Shown piece after piece: positions 44,501 through 53,429 of a stretch of DNA of 64,000 nt. The notes beneath the pieces are model-generated. The model was given only the letters and a program-made list of their open reading frames with translations. It made no database searches and had not been told where the DNA came from. Position 1 is the stretch's first letter. Every line of letters begins with the position of its first letter. The stretch is from Roseicella frigidaeris. Its GTDB lineage: Bacteria > Pseudomonadota > Alphaproteobacteria > Acetobacterales > Acetobacteraceae. A program made the translations under genes and the position numbers. The stretch covers positions 248,001 through 312,000 of the forward strand of contig NZ_QLIX01000004.1 in the NCBI RefSeq assembly GCF_003258945.1, in the 5' to 3' direction.

Positions 44501-44536
44501 CCGCCGCGGTCGTGGGACGGTCCCGCGCCGCGGCGG
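44501..44536 (+). terminator. Terminator hairpin
   Basis: CCGCCGCGG paired with CCGCGGCGG, with an inner GGGAC/GTCCC-type pairing, starting 9 nt after the stop of the preceding gene. Confidence 0.6.
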
Positions 44537-44676
44537 AAGGGGCAGTCTCGCCTGGGCGGCGCGATGGGCGGGGCCGGCGATCCGGCCCCGCCCGGGCGTC
44601 GGAATACGGGCCCCGGAGAGGGCCGAACCGGGGCCGCGCGGCAGCGTTGCTCCGCGGCAGCTTCGGAGACAGGCCC

Positions 44677-44937
44677 TTGCGCAGCATCCTCGCCGCCACC
44701 CTCCTCGCCCTGGCCCTGGGCGTCTCGCCGGCCCTGGCGAAGCAGGGCGGCTGTCTCAAATACGGCGCTGCGGGCGCCGTCGCCGGCCATATGGTCGGCA
44801 GCGGCCATGGCGTCGCCGGCGCCGCGGCGGGCTGTGCGCTCGGCCTGCATGAACGCCACAAGGCGGAGAAGCAGGACGCCGCGCCGCAGCAGCCGGCGAA
44901 TCCGCAGTCGCAGCGGCAAGACGCCCCGGCGCACTGA
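44677..44937 (+). CDS. Small secreted glycine-zipper protein
   Basis: An 86-residue product from a TTG start (44677) with GGAG 9 nt upstream. A signal peptide runs to VSPALA. The mature part has AAGAVAGHMVGSGHGVAGAAAG, a glycine-zipper-like helix flanked by two cysteines, then a charged tail. Similar small proteins are common in Acetobacteraceae and related groups; no function is known. A terminator hairpin separates it from the preceding gene. Confidence 0.65.
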   Translation: MRSILAATLLALALGVSPALAKQGGCLKYGAAGAVAGHMVGSGHGVAGAAAGCALGLHERHKAEKQDAAPQQPANPQSQRQDAPAH

Positions 44938-45016
44938 TCGCCGGCATATAGCCAGGGTTCGGCGGACCGGCCCCGGGCGAGGCCGGCCGGGTGGCGGGTG
45001 GCGCCCTGGCCCGGCC

Positions 45017-46018
45017 TCAGGCGCCCGGCCGGGCTTGTCCCGCGGCCATCCGCGTCGGCTTCGCCGCCTTGTGCAGGGCGACGCCCCGGCCCTGCCGCGG
45101 CTTTGCCGCTTTCGCCACCTGCTTCGCCACGGGCCGTGCCGGCGCGCGCTTCGCCTGCGGCGCGAGGCCTTGGCGCGGCTGGGGCGTGACGCCCGGCCGC
45201 GTGACGCTCGGGCGGCGGATCGGGCCCGGCGCGGGGGCGCCCGGATCCTCCAGCAGGTCGGGCTCGCTCTCGCGGCCGAGCTCGGCATCGCGGTTCTGCC
45301 GCCAGAGGCTGCGCAGCCGGGCATAGACATCGAGCGAGCCGGAGCGCAGCTCGTCGAGCGCCTCGATGCTGCGCTCGCGCTGGTCCAGCCCCTCCATCCC
45401 CGTGCGGCCGAGATTGGCCCCGACCGGCATGGTGTAGCTCAGCGGGTTGATGAAGCCGTCGGCGACCATGCCGGCGAAGTCGCGCGGCGTGGAGGGTCCG
45501 ATCATCGGCACCATGAGGTAGGGGCCGTCCGGCAGTCCCCAATTCGCCAGGGTCTGGCCGAAATCCGCCAGCTGCTTCGGCGGCCCGCCGATGGGCGCGA
45601 GGTCGAAGAGCCCGCCGAGGCCGAGCGTCGTGTTGATGACGAAGCGCATGAAGGAGGTGCCGGCCTCGATCGGCTTGCCCTGCAACAGCCGGTTGGCGGT
45701 GACCACCGGCTCGTTGATGTTCTCGAGCACGTTGTGGATGCGGGCCCGCGGCCAGGGGCCGAGCACCGCCCGGTAGCCCTCGGCGATCGGCTTGAACAGC
45801 GCGTCGTCCATGGTGAAGTTGAAGGCGAGGATCCGGCGGTTCGTCGCCTCGAAGGGGTCGGCCGGGTCGATGGGCCGGTCGGTCACGATCACCGGCGGCG
45901 TCTCGCTCGCCTGCGCCACCTGCTGCGGCCGGTCGGCCTGGTGTCGCGGCCCGGCCTGCTGCGCGCAGCCGGCGAGCAGGAGGGCGAGGCTGAGGAGTGC
46001 GGCGGGCGGCGGCGTCAT
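45017..46018 (-). CDS. mlaA: MlaA (VacJ) outer-membrane lipoprotein
   Basis: A 333-residue lipoprotein with lipobox LLAGC (C18). The MlaA core runs from DPADPFEATNRRILAFN through NEPVVTANRLLQGKP and GLGGLFDLAPIGG to YLMVPMIGPSTPRDFAG and the PLSYTMP region. MlaA sits in the outer membrane and removes misplaced phospholipids from the outer leaflet, handing them to MlaC. The C-terminal 80 residues form an arginine/lysine/proline-rich extension not needed for the fold. It is divergent from hpnI across 81 nt; hpnM (an MlaC relative) is also in the window. Confidence 0.95.
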   Translation of the reverse strand: MTPPPAALLSLALLLAGCAQQAGPRHQADRPQQVAQASETPPVIVTDRPIDPADPFEATNRRILAFNFTMDDALFKPIAEGYRAVLGPWPRARIHNVLENINEPVVTANRLLQGKPIEAGTSFMRFVINTTLGLGGLFDLAPIGGPPKQLADFGQTLANWGLPDGPYLMVPMIGPSTPRDFAGMVADGFINPLSYTMPVGANLGRTGMEGLDQRERSIEALDELRSGSLDVYARLRSLWRQNRDAELGRESEPDLLEDPGAPAPGPIRRPSVTRPGVTPQPRQGLAPQAKRAPARPVAKQVAKAAKPRQGRGVALHKAAKPTRMAAGQARPGA

Positions 46019-46099
46019 GCGGCAGGGTTACCAGAGGCGGGGGCGGCAGGCTAACGCAGGCCGGGGCCGGGCAGCGATGCGGGGTGGTGCTGAAATATC

Positions 46100-47305
46100 A
46101 TGGCTGAACTGCTGCTTGCGGCGCCGGGCCTGCTCGCCGCGCTGGCCGCGCTCGCCGGCGGCGCGACGGCGCTGCTGGCCGGGCGCGCCCTTGGACGGCT
46201 GGCCGCGACCCCGCCGGATGCCGGCCCGGCCCTCGCTGCCAGCATCCTGAAGCCGCTGCACGGCACCGCCCCGGGCCTGGAGGCGGCGCTGGCCTCCACC
46301 CTGGCGCAGCGGCACGCCGCGCCCTTCGAGGTGCTCTTCGCCGTGCGCGACCCGGCGGACCCGGCGGCCGGGCTGGCGGAGGCGGCGATGGCCGCCCATC
46401 CGGCGGTGCCGGCGCGGCTGCTGCGCGACCCGCGGCTGCACGGCGCCAACCGCAAGGTCTCGCAGCTGGTGAACCTCGAGGGGCTGGCCCGGCACCCGGT
46501 GCTGGTGGTGGCCGATGCCGACATGGCGGTGCCGCCGCATTGGCTGACCGCGGTGACCGCGCCGCTGGCCGACCCCGCGGTGGGGCTGGTGACCTGCCTC
46601 TACCGCGGCGAGGCGGGGGATGCCGGGCTGTGGTCGCGCCTCGCCGCCCTCTGGATCGACTGGCAATTCCTGCCCAATGCCGCGCTCGGCGAGGCGATGG
46701 GCCGGGCCAATGGCTGCTACGGCGCCACCATGGCACTGCGGGCGGAGACGCTGCGGCGATTGGGCGGCTTCGCGGTGCTGGCCGACCTGCTGGCCGACGA
46801 CCATGCTCTGGGCGTGGCGGTGCGCCGGCTCGGCCTGCGGGTGGTGGTGGCGCCGGTGCTGCCGGGGCATGTCATGGCCGAGCCCGGTCCCGGGGCGCTG
46901 GCGCGGCACGAGCTGCGCTGGGCGCGGACGCTGCGGCTGCTCGACCCGGGCGGCTATACCGGCATGGGGGTGACCTTCCCGCTCGCCTGGGGGGCGCTGG
47001 CGGTGCTGCTGCTGCCGGCCGCCCTTTCGCCCCTGGGCTGGGCGGCGCTGGCGCTGGCGCTGGGGGCGCGGCTGGCGCTGGCGCTTCGGGTGGACCGGGC
47101 GTTGCACCGCCGCCTCAGTCCGGCACGGCTGGCATTGCTGCCCCTGCGCGACGGCCTCTCTTTCGCTATATGGGCCTTGGGGCTGGCCCGCGGCACGGTG
47201 ACGTGGCAGGGCCGGCGATACCGGATGCGCCCCGACGGGACAATGACGCGGCAGGATGACAGGCCGGCCCGTGGTCGAGGCATGATGAAGGGCGACAGCC
47301 AGTGA
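46100..47305 (+). CDS. hpnI: Hopanoid glycosyltransferase HpnI
   Basis: A 401-residue GT21-like (ceramide-glucosyltransferase-type) enzyme. An N-terminal helix is followed by ASILKPLHGTAPGLEAALAS, the VADADMAV metal motif, DDHALGVAV and the HELRWARTLR product-binding (RxxRW-like) motif, with C-terminal membrane helices. In Burkholderia HpnI adds N-acetylglucosamine to bacteriohopanetetrol as the first step toward the cyclitol ether. Its stop overlaps the GTG start of hpnJ. Confidence 0.92.
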   Translation: MAELLLAAPGLLAALAALAGGATALLAGRALGRLAATPPDAGPALAASILKPLHGTAPGLEAALASTLAQRHAAPFEVLFAVRDPADPAAGLAEAAMAAHPAVPARLLRDPRLHGANRKVSQLVNLEGLARHPVLVVADADMAVPPHWLTAVTAPLADPAVGLVTCLYRGEAGDAGLWSRLAALWIDWQFLPNAALGEAMGRANGCYGATMALRAETLRRLGGFAVLADLLADDHALGVAVRRLGLRVVVAPVLPGHVMAEPGPGALARHELRWARTLRLLDPGGYTGMGVTFPLAWGALAVLLLPAALSPLGWAALALALGARLALALRVDRALHRRLSPARLALLPLRDGLSFAIWALGLARGTVTWQGRRYRMRPDGTMTRQDDRPARGRGMMKGDSQ

Positions 47306-48762
47306 CGATGCGGACCCTCTTCCTCCAGGCGCCTTCCTTCGACGGCTTCGATGGCGGCGCCGGCTCGCGCTACCAGGCCCGGCGGGAGATCAAGAGCTTC
47401 TGGTTCCCGACCTGGCTGGCGCAGCCCGCGGCGCTGGTCGAGGGCTCGAAGCTGGTGGATGCGCCGCCGCACCGCCAGACCATGGCGGATGTGCTGCCGC
47501 TGGCGAAGCAGCACGACCTCGTGGTGCTGCACACCTCCACCCCCTCCTTCGCCTCGGACGTGAAGGTGGCCGAGGCGCTGAAGGCGGTGAACCCGTCGCT
47601 GAAGGTCGGCATGATCGGCGCCAAGGTCGCCGTGCAGGCCGCCGAGAGCCTGCGCGACGCGCCGGTGATCGACTTCGTCGCCCGCAACGAGTTCGACTTC
47701 ACCATCAAGGACGTGGCGGACGACCGGAGCTGGGCCTCGATCCAGGGCCTCAGCTACCGCAACGCCGAAGGGGTGGTGGTCCACAACCCGGACCGGCCGA
47801 TCCTCGAGGACATGGACAGCCTGCCCTTCGTCTCGCCCGTCTACCGGCGCGACCTCACCTACGAGAACTACTTCATCGGCTACCTGAAGCACCCCTATGT
47901 CTCGATCTACACCGGCCGGGGCTGCAAGAGCCGCTGCACCTTCTGCCTCTGGCCGCAGACGGTCGGCGGGCATCGCTACCGCACCCGCTCGGTCGAGAAC
48001 GTCATCGAGGAGATCCGCTACATCAAGGCCAATTTCCCCGGCCTGAAGGAGATCTTCTTCGACGACGACACCTTCACCGACAACCTGCCGCGCGCCGAGG
48101 CCATCGCGCGCGAGATGGGCAAGCTCGGCGTCACCTGGTCCTGCAACGCTAAGGCCAACGTGCCGCGCGAGACGCTGAAGGTGCTGAAGGATGGCGGGCT
48201 GCGCCTGCTGCTCGTCGGCTACGAGAGCGGCAACCAGCAGATCCTGCACAACATCAAGAAGGGCATGCGGATCGAGGTCGCCAAGAAGTTCAGCAAGGAC
48301 TGCGCCGAGCTCGGCATCGCCATCCACGGCACCTTCATCCTCGGCCTGCCCGGTGAGACGAAGGAGACGATCGAGGAGACGATCCGCTTCGCCATCGAGA
48401 CCAACCCGCACACGCTGCAGGTCTCCCTCGCCGCGCCCTATCCCGGCACCCACCTGTTCGACCAGGCGGCGCGGGAGGGCTGGCTGGACACGGCGAACAC
48501 GGAATACGTGGATGCGCATGGCGTGCAGATCGCGCCGCTCGCCTATCCGCATCTGTCGCATCAGGAGATCTTCGACAGCGTCGAGACCTTCTATCGCCGC
48601 TTCTATTTCCGCGCGCCGAAGATCGCCTCCATCTGCGGCGAGATGATCCGCGACCGGCAGATGCTGGTGCGCCGGCTGCGCGAGGGCGTGGAGTTCTTCG
48701 GCTTCCTGCGCGAGCGGGCGAAGGCGAGCGCCCAGGGGAAGCTGACGCAGAAGGCGGCCTGA
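47302..48762 (+). CDS. hpnJ: Hopanoid radical SAM protein HpnJ
   Basis: A 486-residue B12-binding-type radical SAM enzyme. A cobalamin-like N-terminal domain is followed by YTGRGCKSRCTFC with the cluster cysteines C208, C212 and C215, and later GTFILGLPGETKETIEETI. In other bacteria HpnJ contracts the glucosamine-hopanoid sugar ring to the cyclopentane cyclitol ether. The start is GTG 47302 overlapping hpnI, or ATG 47308. Its sequence is very well conserved relative to neighbours, as expected for this family. Confidence 0.95.
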   Translation: MTMRTLFLQAPSFDGFDGGAGSRYQARREIKSFWFPTWLAQPAALVEGSKLVDAPPHRQTMADVLPLAKQHDLVVLHTSTPSFASDVKVAEALKAVNPSLKVGMIGAKVAVQAAESLRDAPVIDFVARNEFDFTIKDVADDRSWASIQGLSYRNAEGVVVHNPDRPILEDMDSLPFVSPVYRRDLTYENYFIGYLKHPYVSIYTGRGCKSRCTFCLWPQTVGGHRYRTRSVENVIEEIRYIKANFPGLKEIFFDDDTFTDNLPRAEAIAREMGKLGVTWSCNAKANVPRETLKVLKDGGLRLLLVGYESGNQQILHNIKKGMRIEVAKKFSKDCAELGIAIHGTFILGLPGETKETIEETIRFAIETNPHTLQVSLAAPYPGTHLFDQAAREGWLDTANTEYVDAHGVQIAPLAYPHLSHQEIFDSVETFYRRFYFRAPKIASICGEMIRDRQMLVRRLREGVEFFGFLRERAKASAQGKLTQKAA

Positions 48763-48772
48763 GCCGCCGCCC

Positions 48773-49321
48773 ATGGCCCGCCGCTTTCCCCGCATCGAGG
48801 AGGCGCACCGCGCCTTCATCGCCCGGCAGCACATCTTCTTCGCCGCCAGCGCGGCGCCGGGCGCGCGGGTGAACCTCTCGCCGCGCGAGGCGGCGGCGCT
48901 GCGCGTGCTCGGCCCCGATGCCGTCTGCTGGCTCGACCGCACCGGCAGCGGCGCCGAGACCGCGGCGCATCTGGCCGCTGATGGCCGCCTCACCCTGATG
49001 TTCTGCGCCTTCGCCGGGCCGCCCATGATCCTCCGCCTCTATGGCCGCGGCGAGAGCCTGAAGCGGGGCAGCGCGGCCTATGCGGCGCTCCTCGCCGAGG
49101 CCTTTGGCAGCGAGGAGGTGCCGGGGGCACGGCAGATCGTGCGGCTGGCGGTCGACCTCGTGCAGACCTCCTGCGGCTATGGCGTGCCGCTCTTCGAGCA
49201 TGTCGGCGAGCGCCGCACCCTCGAGGACTGGGCGCGGCGCAAGGGGGAGCAGGGGCTCGCCGCCTATCGCGCGGAGAAGAACGCCCGCAGCCTGGACGGC
49301 CTGCCGACAGGGCTGGCGTGA
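48773..49321 (+). CDS. Pyridoxamine 5'-phosphate oxidase-family protein
   Basis: A 182-residue split-barrel flavin-binding-type protein opening with RRFPRIEEAHRAFIARQHIFFAASA. It contains NLSPREAAALRVLGPDAVCWLDRTGSGAETAAHL and RLTLMFCAFAGPPMILRLYG, matching the PNPOx-like group seen in many actinobacterial and proteobacterial genomes. It sits inside the hpnI-J-K-L run, 10 nt after hpnJ and 40 nt before hpnK. Whether it acts on hopanoids is unknown. Confidence 0.88.
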   Translation: MARRFPRIEEAHRAFIARQHIFFAASAAPGARVNLSPREAAALRVLGPDAVCWLDRTGSGAETAAHLAADGRLTLMFCAFAGPPMILRLYGRGESLKRGSAAYAALLAEAFGSEEVPGARQIVRLAVDLVQTSCGYGVPLFEHVGERRTLEDWARRKGEQGLAAYRAEKNARSLDGLPTGLA

Positions 49322-49361
49322 GCGCCTGCCGCTCCCGGCCGCCGGCGCGGCCTGCCGCGCC

Positions 49362-50180
49362 ATGACCGCGCGCGTCATCCTCAATGCCGACGATCTCGGC
49401 CTCGCGCCCGAGGTGAACGACGCCATCGAGCAGGCGCACCGCGAGGGCGTGCTGACATCGGCGAGCCTGATGGTCGGCGAGCCGGTCGCCGCCGCGGGCG
49501 TGGCGCTGGCCCGGCGCAACCCGGGCCTCGCGGTCGGGCTGCACCTGACGCTCACCGACGGCACCCCGACCCTGCCGCCGGAGCGCATCCCAGCGCTGGT
49601 CCGGCCCGATGGCCGCTTCCGCGACGACATGGCCGGGCTCGGCCTCGCGCTCGCCGTCTCCGGCGCGGCACGGGCGCAGCTTCGGGCCGAGATCGCCGCG
49701 CAATTCGCCGCCTTCCGCGCCACCGGCCTCGCCTGTGACCACCTGAATGCCCACAAGCACTACCACCTGCACCCGGTGATCGCCGGCATCGCCTTCGCCG
49801 AGGCGGCGCGGCAGGGCATCCGCGCCGTGCGCATCCCCTGGGAGCCGCCCACCCTCGTCCCCGGCGCCGGGCGGGCGCTGCTGCCGATGCTGCTTTGGCT
49901 GCGCCGGCTCGCCGCGCGGCATGGGCTGCGGGCGCCGGACCGCGTGGTCGGGCTGCGCTGGACCGGCGCCTTCACCGCCGAGCGGCTGGCCGCCACCCTG
50001 CCCCGGCTGCCGGCGGGCGTGACCGAGATCTACCTGCACCCGGCGACCGCGGGCGGCTTCCCCGGCGCGGCGCCGGGCTACCGCTATGCCGAGGAGCTGG
50101 CCGCCCTGACCGATCCGCGCGTCCGCGCCGCCGCCGCGCCCCTGCCGACCGGCGGCTACACCGCGATGCTCGCCGCATGA
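49362..50180 (+). CDS. hpnK: Hopanoid deacetylase HpnK (YdjC/ChbG-like)
   Basis: A 272-residue protein of the YdjC carbohydrate deacetylase fold. The metal-binding ILNADDLGL (aspartates) comes at the start, HLNAHKHYHLHP carries the histidines, and VTEIYLHPA near the C terminus is also typical. HpnK removes the acetyl group from the GlcNAc-hopanoid before HpnJ acts. Its stop overlaps the hpnL ATG by 4 nt. Confidence 0.92.
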   Translation: MTARVILNADDLGLAPEVNDAIEQAHREGVLTSASLMVGEPVAAAGVALARRNPGLAVGLHLTLTDGTPTLPPERIPALVRPDGRFRDDMAGLGLALAVSGAARAQLRAEIAAQFAAFRATGLACDHLNAHKHYHLHPVIAGIAFAEAARQGIRAVRIPWEPPTLVPGAGRALLPMLLWLRRLAARHGLRAPDRVVGLRWTGAFTAERLAATLPRLPAGVTEIYLHPATAGGFPGAAPGYRYAEELAALTDPRVRAAAAPLPTGGYTAMLAA

Positions 50181-51151
50181 GCCGCCTCGGCCTGCTGCTC
50201 GCGCTCGGCGGCCTCGTCCTGGCGCTGCTGCTGCTGGCGCAGCAGGACTTCACCGAGATCGGCGCGCTGCTGGCCAGCGCCGGCTTCGGCCTGGTACTGG
50301 CGGCGCTGGCGCACATCCCCTCGATGGCGCTGAACGGCCATGCCTGGCGGCTGCTGCTGCCGCATCGGCGCCGGCCTTCCCTCGCGGCCATGACGGCGAA
50401 TGTCTGGATCCGGGAATCGGTGAACGGGCTGCTGCCGGTGGCGCGGGTCGGCGGCGAGATCGCCTCCTACCGCCTGCTGCGCGGCGAGGGCGTCGCCGTC
50501 GCTCCGGCCGCCGCCAGCCTGATGGTGGACATGGCGATTTCCATCCTCAGCCAGCTCGTCTTCGCGCTGCTCGGCCTGGCGCTGCTGGCCTGGGCCGGGG
50601 CCGGCATCGGCTGGGGCGGGATCGCGCTGGCCATGCTGTGCGGCCTGGCGCTCGCCGCGGGCTTCATCCTGGCACAGCGGGCCGACATCCTCTCGCGCCT
50701 GGCGCGGCTGCTGAACGGGGTGGCGGCAGGACGCTTCCCGGCCCTGGAATCGCATTCGGCCCGGATCGACCGCATGACGCGCCGGCTCTGGCAGGTGCGC
50801 GGCGCCATCCTCGGCTGTTTCCTCTGGCAGCTTGCCGGCTGGGCGGCCGGGGCGCTCGAGATCTGGCTGGCGCTGTACTTCCTCGGCCATCCCGTCGACC
50901 TGGCCGAGGCGCTGGCGATCGAGGCGCTGATCCAGGCCGTCTCCTCGGCGGCCTTCCTGGTGCCGGGGGCGCTCGGGCTGCAGGAGGCGGGCTTCCTCGG
51001 CCTCGGCCTGCTGCTCGGCCTGCCGGCGGAGATGGCCGCGGCGCTCGCCATCGCGCGCCGGCTGCGCGATCTCGTCATCTTCCTGCCGGGGCTGCTGGCC
51101 TGGGTCTGGGCGGAACGGCGCATCGCCACCGCGCTGCCGGGTCTCGGCTGA
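50177..51151 (+). CDS. hpnL: HpnL-family lysylphosphatidylglycerol-synthase-like membrane protein
   Basis: A 324-residue membrane protein with about eight helices, containing WIRESVNGLLPVARVGGEIASYRLL and VSSAAFLVPGALGLQEAGFL, the conserved segments of the HpnL/AglD-like branch of the LPG-synthase transmembrane domain. The role in hopanoid metabolism is unknown; flipping or sugar-lipid handling has been proposed for relatives. It is last in the hpnI-L run and convergent with the gene at 51255. Confidence 0.9.
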   Translation: MSRLGLLLALGGLVLALLLLAQQDFTEIGALLASAGFGLVLAALAHIPSMALNGHAWRLLLPHRRRPSLAAMTANVWIRESVNGLLPVARVGGEIASYRLLRGEGVAVAPAAASLMVDMAISILSQLVFALLGLALLAWAGAGIGWGGIALAMLCGLALAAGFILAQRADILSRLARLLNGVAAGRFPALESHSARIDRMTRRLWQVRGAILGCFLWQLAGWAAGALEIWLALYFLGHPVDLAEALAIEALIQAVSSAAFLVPGALGLQEAGFLGLGLLLGLPAEMAAALAIARRLRDLVIFLPGLLAWVWAERRIATALPGLG

Positions 51152-51219
51152 ACCTTCGGCCGCGGCGCTTTCCGAGCCTCTGCGAGCAGGGGGCCTCTGC
51201 GAGCAGGCAGGGGCGGGGA

Positions 51220-51247
51220 GGCCGCTGATGGTTGCCCACCAGCGGCC
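51220..51247 (-). terminator. Hairpin just after the desaturase-GNAT fusion gene
   Basis: GGCCGCTG-a-TGG-ttgc-CCA-c-CAGCGGCC, an interrupted stem ending 7 nt from the stop codon of the minus-strand gene at 51255. Same architecture and spacing as the hairpin at 9667-9694. Confidence 0.6.
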
Positions 51248-51254
51248 CGTCGCG

Positions 51255-53429
51255 TCAGGGCGTCGCGTGCGTCCCTTCCGACATGGGGGCGCCCGGAGCG
51301 CCGACGCCGAGCGCCATGCTCGTCTCCAGGCCGGCCTCGCCGCTGGGCTGCGGCGCCTGCCGGCGCTTCGCCCGCAGCCAGTCCCGGAACCGGCGCCAGT
51401 CGCTGCCGGCCCGGTCATAGGCGATCGCCAGCCGCCCGAGCAGCGTGCCGGCGCCGATGCAGGAGGCGAGCACCTCCTGCCGGTTGGCGAGCCGCCCCTT
51501 GTAGCTCTCGTCGCCGCGCAGGAAATCGACCTCGGTGAAGCCGTTCTCGATCCCCCAGCGGATATAGTCCACGAGGATCAGCGTGCCGGGCGAGGCGCGA
51601 TAGAACTCGGGATCGAAGGCGGAGAGGAAGCCGCTCAGGCGCCGCCCCTCGACCATGCTGATGAGGCCGGCCGTCAGCCTGTCCCCGGCCTCGAGCACCA
51701 TCAGGCGGAGGCAGCCCTTCGCGGCCAGCGCCTCGATCAGCGCCCGCAGCAGCGTGCCGTCGTCCTGCAGCAGCGGCGAGGTGAGGTTCTCGCGCTTCAG
51801 CCAGTCGGTCTTGAGCAGCCGCATCTGCTCGATGAGCCGCTCCGCCTCCGCCGCGTCCTCGACCACGCGGAAGCGCACCGGCCCGGTCTGGGCGAGGATG
51901 CGGCGGCCGCGCAGGTCGTTGTTCCGGCCCTTCTTGCCCAGATCCTGGAAGAAGGCCGCGGCATCCCGCCAGGCATCCAGGCGCACGCCCGTGGCCAGCA
52001 CGGTGCGCCGGTCCGGCAGCAGCCGCACGCGCCGGCTGAGCTCCGGCAGCGCCCGGGCCGCGGCATCCGCGCGCAGGTGGTTGATGCTGGCGATGTCGAA
52101 GCCGCCCTCGCGCTCGACCTCCTGCCAGAGCGCCGCGAGCACCGCCGGGGCGGCCAGGCCGGGCGCCAGCAGGGCATCGCAATAATCCGTGCAGTCATTG
52201 GCGGCCCAGCCCAGCATCCGCAGGCCGCGCCGGCGCTGCACCACGAGCGGCAGCACGCCGACCAGGTCCTGGCCCCGCCAGGCAAGGGCGATGTGGAGGT
52301 GGAATTTCTGCACCTCGCCGCCGCCCTGCCACCAGGCCGTGATCCAGCGATGCGACTGGAAGACGCCGGCATGGGCGCGGGCCTCGAGCGCCTCCCAGGC
52401 CTCCCGCACCTCCTCGAGGCGCGCCGCGTCATGGACGATCTCGAGCGACAGCCCGTCCTGGCGGGCCGGCGCCGCCGGCCGGAACCAGGAGAGCGCGGTC
52501 TCCCCCATGCGCCGCAGCGGCAGGATGTAGAGGCCGTAGAGCGACTGGTACTCGCGGCCCTCGCGCGGGCCGATCCCGAATTCGAAGCGCTCCCCCGGCT
52601 CCGGCACGCAGGCGGTCCCGAACATGCGGTCCCAGACCGACAGCAGCAGGCCGAAATTGCGGTCGTAATGCTTCGGGTCGACGCTGTGGTGCAGCTGGTG
52701 CCAGTGCGGGCACAGGATCACGCCGTTGAGGGGCCCGAAGGAGACGCGCAGATGCGTGTGCCGGATGAAATCCATCATCAGGATGTTCCGGACCACGTAG
52801 ACGCTGACGCCGAGGATGGTCGCCTCGACGAGGTCGACTGCGAAGTAGTACCAGATGCCGTAGACGACACCGACGAAGAGCCCGTCCCAGACGCGGTTCA
52901 TCAGCTCGTCGACCGGATGGATCCGGTCCTTGGTGATGCCGACCATGACCTCGGCCGAGTGATGCACCTTGTGCAGTTCCCACAGGATGGGAATTTTGTG
53001 CTGGGCGAGGTGATAGAGGTAATAGGACAGGTCGTAGGCGAGCAGGCCGGTGAGCGTGAAGAAGATGATGGTCCAAGGGCCTGCCGGCGCCGCCGTCTGG
53101 TTGACGCCCAGCACCTGGGTCAGCAGCGCGGAGGTTGCATAGCCGACCACGAAGATGACGCTGGCGGAGGCGGGGATGAACATGACCCGCATGACCAGCT
53201 TGCGGGTCACCCAGAAAAAGAGATCCGCCCGGGCCGAAGGATGCGTCAGGATCTCGCGCGGGAAGGCGTAGCGCAGCCAGGTCCGCAGGTCGCGCGGCCC
53301 TGGGTGCGACCAGAGATACATCGCGACCGAGGCGATCAGACTGGTCACCAGCACCGCCGCGAAGGCGAGGGCGTTGGGGCCGGTCAGCTTGCTGGCGATG
53401 GTCTCAGCCAGACCTGCAAGTTGCGTCAT
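51255..53429 (-). CDS. Fusion: sterol-desaturase/fatty-acid-hydroxylase domain + FemAB/GNAT acyltransferase
   Basis: A 724-residue protein from ATG 53429 (AAGGA 5 nt upstream). Residues 20-310 are a membrane di-iron hydroxylase/desaturase domain with histidine boxes H140xxxH144, H153xxH156H157 and H244xxH247H248. Residues about 330-700 are a soluble FemAB/BcsL-type acyltransferase domain (EALEARAHAGVFQSHRWI, NDLRGRRILAQ, GWTEV-type strand as GFTEVDFLRGDESYK). The frame is continuous with no stop between the halves. It could hydroxylate a lipid and transfer an acyl or aminoacyl group to it; substrate unknown. Neighbours are hpnL (convergent) and exopolysaccharide initiation genes. Confidence 0.9.
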   Translation of the reverse strand: MTQLAGLAETIASKLTGPNALAFAAVLVTSLIASVAMYLWSHPGPRDLRTWLRYAFPREILTHPSARADLFFWVTRKLVMRVMFIPASASVIFVVGYATSALLTQVLGVNQTAAPAGPWTIIFFTLTGLLAYDLSYYLYHLAQHKIPILWELHKVHHSAEVMVGITKDRIHPVDELMNRVWDGLFVGVVYGIWYYFAVDLVEATILGVSVYVVRNILMMDFIRHTHLRVSFGPLNGVILCPHWHQLHHSVDPKHYDRNFGLLLSVWDRMFGTACVPEPGERFEFGIGPREGREYQSLYGLYILPLRRMGETALSWFRPAAPARQDGLSLEIVHDAARLEEVREAWEALEARAHAGVFQSHRWITAWWQGGGEVQKFHLHIALAWRGQDLVGVLPLVVQRRRGLRMLGWAANDCTDYCDALLAPGLAAPAVLAALWQEVEREGGFDIASINHLRADAAARALPELSRRVRLLPDRRTVLATGVRLDAWRDAAAFFQDLGKKGRNNDLRGRRILAQTGPVRFRVVEDAAEAERLIEQMRLLKTDWLKRENLTSPLLQDDGTLLRALIEALAAKGCLRLMVLEAGDRLTAGLISMVEGRRLSGFLSAFDPEFYRASPGTLILVDYIRWGIENGFTEVDFLRGDESYKGRLANRQEVLASCIGAGTLLGRLAIAYDRAGSDWRRFRDWLRAKRRQAPQPSGEAGLETSMALGVGAPGAPMSEGTHATP

